This document shows, piece by piece, positions 1 to 7,560 of a DNA stretch of 8,597 nucleotides. The notes below the pieces were generated by a model, which was given only the letters and a program-made list of their open reading frames with translations, did no database searches and was not told the origin of the DNA. Position numbers and translations under genes: made by a program. Positions within the stretch are counted from its first letter, which is position 1. Every line of letters begins with the position of its first letter. The stretch is taken from the NCBI GenBank assembly GCA_003133265.1, contig PKWQ01000370.1, forward strand, positions 1-8,597, given 5' to 3'. Source of the stretch: Acetobacteraceae bacterium. GTDB taxonomy: Bacteria; Pseudomonadota; Alphaproteobacteria; Acetobacterales; Acetobacteraceae.

Positions 1-800
1 CGGTAGGCCTCGCCCATGCCGACGATCTGGTGCGTGGGCAGGGTGCCGCTTCGCAGGCCGCGCTCGTGCCCGCCGCCGTGTATCTGGGCGTCGATGCGCA
101 CGCGCGGTTTGCGCCGCACGTAGAGCGCGCCGATTCCCTTGGGGCCGTAAATTTTGTGCGCCGACAGCGACATCAGGTCGATCGGCAATTGCTCCAGGTC
201 GATCGCGACTTTTCCTGCGGCCTGCGCGGCGTCCACATGGAACAACACGCCCCTGGCGCGGCACAGCGCGCCGATCGCAGCCACGTCCTGCACCACGCCG
301 GTTTCGTTGTTCACCATCATCACCGAGGCCAGCACGGTGTCGGGACGCAAAGTCGCCTCGAACAGCGCCAGATCCAGCAGACCGCTGCCCTGCACCGGCA
401 GCACCGTCACCTCAAAGCCTTCGCGTTCGAGCTCGCGCATGCTGTCCAGCACCGCCTTGTGCTCGGTCGCCAGCGTTATCAGGTGCCGCCCCTTGGCGCG
501 GTGGAAGTGCGCCGCACCCTTGATGGCGAGGTTGTTCGATTCGGTCGCACCCGAGGTCCAGACCAGCTCGCGCGCGTCGGCGTTGATGAGTGCACAAACC
601 TGCTCGCGTGCCAGTTCCACCGCCTCGTCCGCTGCCCACCCAAAAGCGTGCGAGCGGCTTGCAGGGTTTCCGAACAACTCCGTCAAGTAGGGGATCATCT
701 TGCGCGCCACGCGCGGGTCCACCGGTGTCGTGGCCGCGTAATCAAGGTACACGGGTGCAGTGCTGGGAGCTGTGACTTGATCTTGGCTGCTGAGCGGCAT
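1..800 (-). CDS. iscS: Cysteine desulfurase, IscS type (3' end outside window)
   Basis: PLP-dependent enzyme that takes sulfur from L-cysteine (releasing alanine) and passes it as a persulfide to the IscU scaffold for Fe-S cluster assembly in the cytoplasm. The minus strand reads 266 codons from an ATG at 800-798, preceded by CAGGAG with a 6-nt spacer. Visible IscS signatures are VYLDYAATTPVDPR (res. 17-30), FGNPASRSHAFGW (43-55), TSGATESNNLAIKG (82-95), the TEHK histidine (H114) and SAHKIYGPKG with the PLP-binding lysine K216. HGGGHERGLRSGTLP (241-255) is IscS-like rather than NifS-like. The N-terminus is about 11 residues longer than E. coli IscS. The active-site cysteine loop lies beyond the left edge, so catalytic integrity cannot be judged. 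No iscR precedes it; instead it is divergent from nifA and has its own sigma-54 promoter, which suggests a role in supplying nitrogenase. IscS rather than NifS is a confident call by motif. Confidence 0.95.
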   Translation of the reverse strand, partial: MPLSSQDQVTAPSTAPVYLDYAATTPVDPRVARKMIPYLTELFGNPASRSHAFGWAADEAVELAREQVCALINADARELVWTSGATESNNLAIKGAAHFHRAKGRHLITLATEHKAVLDSMRELEREGFEVTVLPVQGSGLLDLALFEATLRPDTVLASVMMVNNETGVVQDVAAIGALCRARGVLFHVDAAQAAGKVAIDLEQLPIDLMSLSAHKIYGPKGIGALYVRRKPRVRIDAQIHGGGHERGLRSGTLPTHQIVGMGEAY

Positions 801-840
801 GTAAGGCTCCTGGAAAGAGAGGATGGACACCCGCTTCATC

Positions 841-856
841 GCAATTTCGGTGCCAT
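841..856 (-). promoter_or_regulatory. Sigma-54 (-24/-12) promoter of iscS
   Basis: On the minus strand the sequence reads TGGCACCGAAATTGC, matching the RpoN consensus TGGCAC-N5-TTGC. The GG (854-853) and GC (842-841) elements are separated by exactly 10 bases. It points at iscS; a start about 12 bases after the GC falls near 829, leaving a leader of roughly 30 bases before the ATG at 800. No canonical NifA upstream activator site (TGT-N10-ACA) was found between 801 and 1126, so the activator is not established from this sequence; NifA is the obvious candidate by position. Confidence 0.8.
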
Positions 857-993
857 GCCCTTTGGCGCCGGATCGGGACTTTTTCGCGCGCCGATTGTTG
901 CTTTTGTGCGCGAACGGCTTGGGACTTCGGGGCTCGCTTGTCTTGTTTGTCGGAAATAGACGCATCACCCTTTCCGCCCTTTTTCTTTAGGTC

Positions 994-1010
994 TTGGTAC
1001 GTTACTTGCG
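994..1010 (+). promoter_or_regulatory. Sigma-54 (-24/-12) promoter of nifA
   Basis: The plus strand reads TTGGTACGTTACTTGC, matching the RpoN consensus TTGGCACG-N4-TTGC with one substitution (C to T after GG). GG lies at 996-997 and GC at 1008-1009, the required 10 bases apart, with a T-rich tract just upstream (980-988). The predicted start is near 1020, giving a leader of about 105 bases. RpoN-dependent nifA transcription, activated by NtrC or NifA itself, is known in some proteobacteria. Which of the two acts here cannot be told, since no clear NtrC or NifA site was seen. Confidence 0.75.
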
Positions 1011-1126
1011 TGACCTGTGTCAGACGCTGTTGCAGTGCCGGCTTGGCCCGTTGTTGGTGCAAACCGGTGCCGGGGCAGCAGGGGTTCGACGTGACGGGAC
1101 CAACATTGCCCGAAAGGGGGCTCAAC

Positions 1127-2851
<1,725 letters not shown>

Positions 2852-2893
2852 AAATTTTCGGATGTGTAAACTCACCCGAAACAGGTGAACACC

Positions 2894-3028
2894 ATGACCG
2901 AAGGCATTCGCTGGAAGCAGCGTTTCAATAGTTACCGCAAAGCGCTGCAAACGCTCGCCGAGGTGGTGGAACTCGCCCAACAACGTCCGCTCACCAAGTT
3001 GGAACAGCAAGGTCTGATATTGACCTAA
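2894..3028 (+). pseudogene. Truncated HI0074-family (HEPN-like) nucleotidyltransferase substrate-binding protein
   Basis: A 44-codon reading frame starts at ATG 2894 behind AGGTGA (spacer about 7 nt). It matches the N-terminus of the HI0074 family as I know it: MTEGIRWKQRFNSYRKAL followed by RPLTKLEQQGLI. Intact members are about 130-145 residues and continue with an AFEFTHELAWN-like segment, which is absent. After GLI the sequence switches to the partner nucleotidyltransferase gene in another frame and stops at TAA 3026-3028 with the spurious residues LT. Intact pairs act as HEPN/MNT modules, often considered toxin-antitoxin-like. This fragment lacks most of the helical fold and is very probably non-functional, though its start signals are intact and it could still be translated. 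It begins 42 bases after nifA, with no convincing terminator between. Confidence 0.8.
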
Positions 3029-3210
3029 CCCTTTTTGGCACGGGCCTGACATCCGCCCTGTGCGCCACCATTGCCGACGCCCTGGACGATCTATTGCTGC
3101 CCTACACCATTGATCTGTCGGTGTTTGCAGAGTTCAAGCACCCTGAGCTTGAGGCCCATATTCAGCGGGTCGGTGTCGTGTTCTACGAGCGGGAAGACAG
3201 GAGGTCATAG
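3013..3210 (+). pseudogene. C-terminal remnant of MNT-type nucleotidyltransferase (HI0073 family)
   Basis: From TCT 3013 the frame reads SDIDLTLFG, the end of the GS-x-DxD nucleotidyltransferase motif. It continues through ADALDDLLLPYTIDLS (about 3073-3120) and HIQRVGVVFYERE near the end, stopping at TAG 3208. These are family hallmarks of the MNT half of HEPN/MNT modules. The start codon, the first roughly 45-50 residues and the catalytic GS of the motif are missing, and no start codon lies in a sensible position, so this is a dead fragment. It is joined out of frame to the HI0074 stub, consistent with one deletion that removed the 3' part of the first gene and the 5' part of the second. Confidence 0.8.
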
Positions 3211-3293
3211 TTTCATCGTCGGCGATAGTTGGTGGCAGGCGTGAGTGGAACGTGAGCAAAGGACAAAGTGCAGATTGTGTTGGTTATGACGAT

Positions 3294-3321
3294 GGGTAAG
3301 GCAGCTTACGCAGCGTAACCC
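3294..3321. repeat. REP-like palindrome
   Basis: GGGT...ACCC brackets an exact palindrome TTACGC-A-GCGTAA (3306-3318), followed by CGACGG. It resembles short extragenic palindromes of the type GGGTTACGC-GCGTAACCCG found scattered between genes in many proteobacteria. The left arm has diverged (GGGTAAGGC). It lies in the 184-base stretch between the nucleotidyltransferase remnant and the integrase, where no gene is visible. Only one copy is in the window, so a repeat family cannot be proven. Confidence 0.35.
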
Positions 3322-3346
3322 GACGGCCGCCAATACCCGCTTTCTG

Positions 3347-3385
3347 GATGCCCAGAAAACAAGCGCCTTTTTGTTGCTGGGCATC
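3347..3385. other. Long inverted repeat (hairpin) downstream of the integrase
   Basis: GATGCCCAG (3347-3355) and CTGGGCATC (3377-3385) form a perfect 9-bp stem. An inner AACAA/TTGTT pairing (3358-3362 with 3371-3375) could extend it. It sits 10 bases past the integrase stop codon, where a terminator would be expected, but no T-run follows the stem on the minus strand. It may be a weak or factor-assisted terminator, or a recombination-related structure. Confidence 0.45.
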
Positions 3386-3394
3386 TACCACAGA

Positions 3395-4018
3395 TCAAAT
3401 TTCTGTTTGCTCGGTCATTTCCAAAGCATCATCCACCTCAATGCCAAGGTGGCGCACGGTGCTCTCCAATTTGGTGTGACCAAGAAGCAGTTGCATAGCA
3501 CGCAGATTTTTCGTCTGCCGGTAGATCAATGATGCCTTGGCTCGTTGCATCGAATGTGTTCCGTATTCGGACGGATTCAACCCGATCTTGGTCACCCAAG
3601 AATCAACGATGCGGGCGTATTGACGGGTTCCTATGTGCGGTGACTCATGAATGCGGCTGGGGAACAAGTAATCGTCCTGCCCGAGTTTGGCCTCCTTGAT
3701 CCAGTCGCTGACTGCGTCACGGGTCGGTTGGGTTATTTCAAACTGACCGGGTCGCGAGGTCTTTTGCTGCATCATGGTTGCTCTGGGTGAGATGTGCTCG
3801 CCATGGCAGATGTCGCGCACTCGCATCTTTACCAGGTCACAGGCCCGCAGTTTGCTGTCCAAGCCCAAGTCAAACATGGCTAGTTCACGAACTCGGTGTT
3901 GAAGTTGAAGTCGGACCCGAATGGCCCAAATCTCTTTCAGCTTGAACGGTGACTTTTGTCCGACGATCACTCCCTTGTTCCAGGGGGTGTGTTTTGCGTG
4001 GTCAGTGGTTTTTTCCAT
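3395..4018 (-). CDS. Short tyrosine recombinase/integrase, probably catalytically inactive
   Basis: A 207-residue protein of the short integrase family with a WNKG...GQKSPFKLKEIWAIR N-terminus and no separate arm- or core-binding domain. Recognisable catalytic-domain features are RI in SKLRACDL (R58), the K in QQKTSRP (K86), THSM (H155) and LLLGHTKLESTV (H181). Two key positions are altered. The HxxR arginine is Gln (H155-S-M-Q158, codon 3545-3547), and the nucleophilic tyrosine, normally 9 residues after LLGH, is His (H190, codon 3449-3451, in TVRHLG where relatives have VRYLG). Without the tyrosine no covalent DNA intermediate can form, so strand exchange is unlikely; DNA binding may persist. 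The start ATG 4018 has GGAG 6 nt upstream; an in-frame ATG at 4030 (4 residues longer) has no such site. Base composition looks more AT-rich than the flanking operons, consistent with acquired DNA. Confidence 0.85.
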   Translation of the reverse strand: MEKTTDHAKHTPWNKGVIVGQKSPFKLKEIWAIRVRLQLQHRVRELAMFDLGLDSKLRACDLVKMRVRDICHGEHISPRATMMQQKTSRPGQFEITQPTRDAVSDWIKEAKLGQDDYLFPSRIHESPHIGTRQYARIVDSWVTKIGLNPSEYGTHSMQRAKASLIYRQTKNLRAMQLLLGHTKLESTVRHLGIEVDDALEMTEQTEI

Positions 4019-4021
4019 GAT

Positions 4022-4047
4022 GGACTCCATGTTGATTGAGGGAGTCC
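4022..4047. other. Inverted repeat over the integrase start region
   Basis: GGACTCC (4022-4028) and GGAGTCC (4041-4047) form a perfect 7-bp inverted repeat with a 12-base loop. On the minus strand the downstream arm contains the GGAG ribosome binding site of the integrase, so in mRNA the hairpin would cover it. It could limit translation or serve as a binding site for the integrase or a repressor; the sequence does not decide between these. Confidence 0.4.
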
Positions 4048-4176
4048 GACTGTGGGTTTATCGCGGCGAACCGCAAGCAGTTTTTGCGACAAAATTGTGG
4101 ACGTTGGCCGCCTGCTGCTTCCTGCCCGAAGCCAACAGATAGACTTTCGGAACGCAGCCACTCGACGTATGAATTC

Positions 4177-4195
4177 ACCGGTCTTCCCGGTTTTT
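4177..4195 (+). terminator. Possible small intrinsic terminator
   Basis: ACCGG-TCTTC-CCGGT followed by TTTT forms a 5-bp GC-rich stem with a short T-run on the plus strand. No plus-strand gene ends nearby, so it may be a leftover or a chance structure. On the minus strand there is no T-run after the stem. The rest of 4048-4213 shows no gene or site I can support. Confidence 0.2.
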
Positions 4196-4213
4196 GACTT
4201 CCGCACACCTTCC

Positions 4214-4285
4214 TCATAAGAACGTGAATGCCATCAGCACGGCGCTCAGCAGCAGCACGACGAGAGTGCGGAGGTTGAGCGTCAT
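4214..4285 (-). CDS. 23-residue hydrophobic stub, possibly the remnant N-terminus of a membrane protein gene
   Basis: The ATG (4285-4283) overlaps the TGA of the upstream HD-GYP regulator gene as ATGA, typical of translational coupling within an operon. The peptide starts MTLNLRTL, followed by a single Leu/Val/Ala-rich stretch (VVLLLSAVLMAFTFL) that would span a membrane, then stops at TGA 4216-4214. The pattern of a short polar start followed by a transmembrane helix is what the beginning of a membrane-bound sensor kinase or cyclase looks like. A truncated fourth operon gene, cut when the scar region to the left formed, is therefore plausible. A genuine small membrane protein cannot be excluded. 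Confidence 0.4.
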   Translation of the reverse strand: MTLNLRTLVVLLLSAVLMAFTFL

Positions 4286-6447
4286 GTTTTCGTGAACGCA
4301 AAGCCCTGCTCGCGGAAGACACGCTCGCAGGCATCGACCACCTGCGGATCGAGCTTGGTGCCGGCTTCCTGTCTTATTTGCGTCAGCGCCGCGTCGAGCC
4401 CGAGACCCGGACGGTAGGGGCGGTGCGAGGACATCGCTTCGATCACGTCGGCGACGGCGAGGATGCGCGCCTCTAAAATGATCTCGTCGCCTTTCAGCCC
4501 TTGCGGGTAGCCCGACCCGTCCAGCCGCTCGTGGTGCTGGAGGATCATGTCAGCGACCGGCCACGGGAGTTTCACGTCCTTGATGATTTCGTAGCCGACC
4601 TGCGGGTGCGACTTGATGATCTCGAATTCCGGCGCCGTGAGTTTGCCCGGGCGGTTCAGGATCTCGGCCGGCACGTAGATCTTGCCGATGTCGTGGATGG
4701 TGGCGCCGAGGCGCAAGCCTTCAAGGCGATCCTCTGTCAAATCCAGTTTCCGACCGATGGCCACACACAACTCCGCCACGCGCTGCTGGTGGCCGGCGGT
4801 GTAGGGGTCACGTTTCTCCACCGTGCGCGCCACGGCCGCGATAGTCCCGACCAGGGCGCTTTTCAGGCGCTCCACGCTGAGCAATTGTTCTTGTTGCAGG
4901 TGGTCGCGTTCGCTGCTGGTGCGGCGAGAGGCGATGCCATACTCGATATCTGCCGCGAGTTCCTCGAACAGATCGACCTCGGGCCGATTGAACGCATTCA
5001 CTTCGCGGCTATAAATGGTCAAGACCCCCATGACCGAACCGTTGGCGCGAATCGGCAAGGAGATGGAACTTGCGAGTCCGTGCGCGTGCGCACCCTCGAT
5101 CCATGGCAAGTACGCGGCGCTCTCGGCCAAATTGTTGGCGACCTGCGTCGCGCCGGTGCGGATCGCCGTGCCCGTCGGCCCACTGCCCTGCGGCGTGTCG
5201 CCCCATGACACCTCGAAGTCTTGCATGTACTTGACCGCCTTGCCGGCGGCCGCGGCAACTTCGATTGAATGCGCCGGGTCGTCAATGGTGCGGCCGATCC
5301 AGGCGAGCGGATAGACCTCGGTGCCCGCGATGGCGTCACAGCACGCCTGGAACAGTTCCTGCTCGGTTCCGGCGTGCACCAGCGCGGAGTTGCTCTGGCT
5401 GAGCGCGCGCAACGCCCAGTTCAGCCGCCTGAGCTCCCGCTCGGCCCGCTTGCGCTCGGTGATGTCGCGGATGTTGCATTGGATCACCTCGCCGCCGTTA
5501 ACCCGATAGACGTGGCTGACAAACTCGACGTCGATGTCCCGCCCGTCTGCGGTACGCAGCGGAAGGCCCTCGTAGCGCACATACTTCTTTTTCTGCAGTT
5601 CGTCGAACGTGGCTTTCGCTGCCGCGGTATCCTTGAACGGACCAATCTCCCACAGTTTCTTGCCCAGGTACTGCTCGCGCGTGTAGCCGAGCAACTCGAT
5701 CATGAAGAGGTTGACGTCGACGATCTGCCCACTCTGGACGTCGAGAATCAGGATCCCGTCCCGCGCAGCCTCGAACAGGCGCCGATACATAATTTCGGAA
5801 GCCGCGATCGTCGCGGTTTTCTCCTCTACTTTCTGCGCCAGTTGCTGGTTGAGGTCTTCGAATGCCTGCTGCGTCGCGGTCAACTCACGATTCTGCAGCA
5901 CGGCGTTTTCATAGGTCGATATCAGCAGGTTCAGCAACCGCGGGCCGTGCGCGTCGACGACACGGGTTTCGCCTGCAAGCCGCACTTTCAATGTTCTCCG
6001 TTCTGCCACAGGCGGCGGAACCGGCGGATACGCCAGCAGCGATGCAAGGCGGCTAACGAGGGATGGAATATTGTAGGGCTTGGTCAGGTAAGCATCGGCA
6101 CCAGCGTTCAGCCCGTGGATCACGTCCTCGACGTCGGACATCATGGTCAGCAGGATTACCGGGGTTGTTTTCAGCGCGGCCTCGCGGCGTATAGCCTGAC
6201 ACATCGCGTAGCCGTCCATCACCGGCATGTTGATGTCGCTCACCACCGCGACGGGATGGTGAGCTTTGGCCATCGCAAGGCCTTCGGCGCCATCGCCGGC
6301 CACGATCACCTGGTAGCCGGCTCCTTCAAGTGCCCGGCGCAACAACTCGGCCTGAACCGGGCTATCCTCGACGATGAGTATCGTCGCGCGTCGATCGACA
6401 AGCGCCGAATTGGCAGGAGTTTCTATGGCTGCAGGTTTTTGATCCAT
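4282..6447 (-). CDS. Response regulator with REC-PAS-GAF-HD-GYP domains (c-di-GMP phosphodiesterase type)
   Basis: A 721-residue cytoplasmic output protein. The receiver domain (about 22-140) has acidic E27/D28, phosphoacceptor D71 in SDINMP and K123 in LTKP. A coiled-coil-like helix (about 178-220) leads into a PAS domain (about 222-335, ending in the IRDITERKRAE signature), a GAF domain (about 350-510) and an HD-GYP domain (about 525-720). The latter has HDIGKI (H585, D586), H614, HHERLDGSGYP (H638/H639, GYP 646-648) and D667, so metal-binding and GYP motifs are intact and c-di-GMP hydrolysis is expected. ATG 6447 is preceded by GGGAG with an 8-nt spacer, 27 bases after the cheB stop. Its position behind CheA-REC and CheB makes it the likely phosphorylation target of that kinase. 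No transmembrane segment is evident; the PAS and GAF domains suggest additional internal sensory input. Confidence 0.93.
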   Translation of the reverse strand: MDQKPAAIETPANSALVDRRATILIVEDSPVQAELLRRALEGAGYQVIVAGDGAEGLAMAKAHHPVAVVSDINMPVMDGYAMCQAIRREAALKTTPVILLTMMSDVEDVIHGLNAGADAYLTKPYNIPSLVSRLASLLAYPPVPPPVAERRTLKVRLAGETRVVDAHGPRLLNLLISTYENAVLQNRELTATQQAFEDLNQQLAQKVEEKTATIAASEIMYRRLFEAARDGILILDVQSGQIVDVNLFMIELLGYTREQYLGKKLWEIGPFKDTAAAKATFDELQKKKYVRYEGLPLRTADGRDIDVEFVSHVYRVNGGEVIQCNIRDITERKRAERELRRLNWALRALSQSNSALVHAGTEQELFQACCDAIAGTEVYPLAWIGRTIDDPAHSIEVAAAAGKAVKYMQDFEVSWGDTPQGSGPTGTAIRTGATQVANNLAESAAYLPWIEGAHAHGLASSISLPIRANGSVMGVLTIYSREVNAFNRPEVDLFEELAADIEYGIASRRTSSERDHLQQEQLLSVERLKSALVGTIAAVARTVEKRDPYTAGHQQRVAELCVAIGRKLDLTEDRLEGLRLGATIHDIGKIYVPAEILNRPGKLTAPEFEIIKSHPQVGYEIIKDVKLPWPVADMILQHHERLDGSGYPQGLKGDEIILEARILAVADVIEAMSSHRPYRPGLGLDAALTQIRQEAGTKLDPQVVDACERVFREQGFAFTKT

Positions 6448-6474
6448 TTTTGTTCTCCCAAATTGGCCGCTCTG

Positions 6475-7560
6475 TCAGAGGCGACCCACCCCGGCCCCGA
6501 GGGCGCGCAAGGCGGGGCCGATTTGATCGAGCGGCAGCACATGACGCGCGGCGCCCAGCTCGATCGCGCGCTTGGGCATGCCGAAAACCACGCTCGATGC
6601 CTCGTCCTGCGCGATGGTCAGTCCGCCCGCGCGCGCAATGTCGAGCATTCCCAGCGCGCCGTCCTGGCCCATACCGGTGAGCAGCACACCTGCGGCGGCA
6701 GCGCCATGTCGACGGGCGAGAGAACTGAAGGCAATATCGACTGATGGTCGGTGCCCGGCCAGGGGCAATGCACTTGAGCAGCGGAAAACCCCGCCGTCAT
6801 CGATCTCCAGATGCCGGTTATCGGGCGGGAAATAAGCGGTTCCGGCCAGCGGCTGGGCCCCCTCGTCAGCGGTGCAGACCCGAATCCGGCAACAACCCGC
6901 CAGCCAGGCAACCAGCCCTTGCATGAAACCTTCGACGATGTGCTGCACGCACAGCAGCGGCAGCGGATAATCCGCCGGCAGTTGTCCCAGAATCTGTTCC
7001 AGCGCCTGCGGTCCGCCGGTCGAGGCGCCAATGCCAACGATGCGCGGCGGGATTGCGCTCAGGCTGAACAATGATGGCAGTATTGGCGTCGTCGCAGTGC
7101 CCACTACTGCTCGACGCCTGCCGATGACCTTGACGCCGCTCAGGATCCTGATTTTTGTGATGAGATCGTGCGCCGTGACGCCGAAGTCGGATTCCAGCCC
7201 GCCGCGCGGTTTGGCCAGGATGTCGAGCGCGCCGGCCTCGAGCATCTGAAAGATGTTGTGCTCCTGGTCCGCCTGGACCGAAATGCTCAGCACCAGGATC
7301 GGAAGCGGGTGCCGCACCATCACCTCCCGCGTCAATTCGAGGCCGTCCATCTTCGGCATGTGCAGATCGGTGCAGATGACGTCCGGCCGGACCTGAGATA
7401 TCAGCGCCAGCGCTTCCACGCCGTTGCCGGCGCTGCCGACGACCTGGATTTCGGGCGCGGTCGCGAGCATGCGGCGGATCAGCTCAATGGCAATCGGCGA
7501 GTCGTCCACCAGCAGGACGCGGATGTCGCCCCCGGCGCCGTTTGCGGATGATGCGTTCAT
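6475..7560 (-). CDS. cheB: CheB-type protein-glutamate methylesterase (WspF-like)
   Basis: Removes methyl groups from (and deamidates) chemoreceptor glutamates, resetting receptor sensitivity after phosphorylation by the CheA kinase. The 361-residue product has a receiver domain (about 13-130) with D19/D20, phosphoacceptor D65 in TDLHMPKMDG and K118. A linker follows, then a methylesterase domain (about 172-355) with the catalytic triad S180 (GIGASTGGP), H207 (QHI) and D300 (GMGQDGA). Length and motifs are complete for the family. Its ATG shares one base with the TGA of the upstream CheA-type gene (TGATG), indicating coupled translation. In this gene order it is most like WspF, the adaptation enzyme of Wsp-type systems; the receptor and CheR genes would lie to the right of the window. 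Confidence 0.95.
   Translation of the reverse strand: MNASSANGAGGDIRVLLVDDSPIAIELIRRMLATAPEIQVVGSAGNGVEALALISQVRPDVICTDLHMPKMDGLELTREVMVRHPLPILVLSISVQADQEHNIFQMLEAGALDILAKPRGGLESDFGVTAHDLITKIRILSGVKVIGRRRAVVGTATTPILPSLFSLSAIPPRIVGIGASTGGPQALEQILGQLPADYPLPLLCVQHIVEGFMQGLVAWLAGCCRIRVCTADEGAQPLAGTAYFPPDNRHLEIDDGGVFRCSSALPLAGHRPSVDIAFSSLARRHGAAAAGVLLTGMGQDGALGMLDIARAGGLTIAQDEASSVVFGMPKRAIELGAARHVLPLDQIGPALRALGAGVGRL

Noticed and set aside
30..959. Plus-strand open frame (309 codons) opposite iscS
   Set aside because: Antisense to the highly conserved IscS sequence; His/Arg-rich and without motifs.
938..1126. N-terminal extension of NifA to an upstream ATG at 938
   Set aside because: It would start upstream of the sigma-54 promoter at 994-1010, has no family-like sequence, and ATG 1127 has a good ribosome binding site and matches the usual NifA start.
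2852..2893. Terminator after nifA (TTTCGG...CCGAAA pairing)
   Set aside because: The possible stem is only 6 bp with a long loop and no T-run; the stretch instead contains the ribosome binding site of the next reading frame.
3294..3385. Integron attC site next to the recombinase
   Set aside because: No RYYYAAC/GTTRRRY core pair with the expected arrangement, and the recombinase is not an IntI type (no IntI-specific region seen).
4002..4334. Small minus-strand frames between the integrase and the regulator gene (e.g. 3967-4206, 4002-4334)
   Set aside because: They overlap the start of the integrase or the end of the regulator gene in other frames, lack ribosome binding sites, and resemble no family.
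5269..6744. Long plus-strand open frame (491 codons) opposite the HD-GYP regulator
   Set aside because: It is antisense to a gene with intact domains, has His/Arg/Gln-rich non-protein-like composition and no recognisable motif; a high-GC shadow frame.
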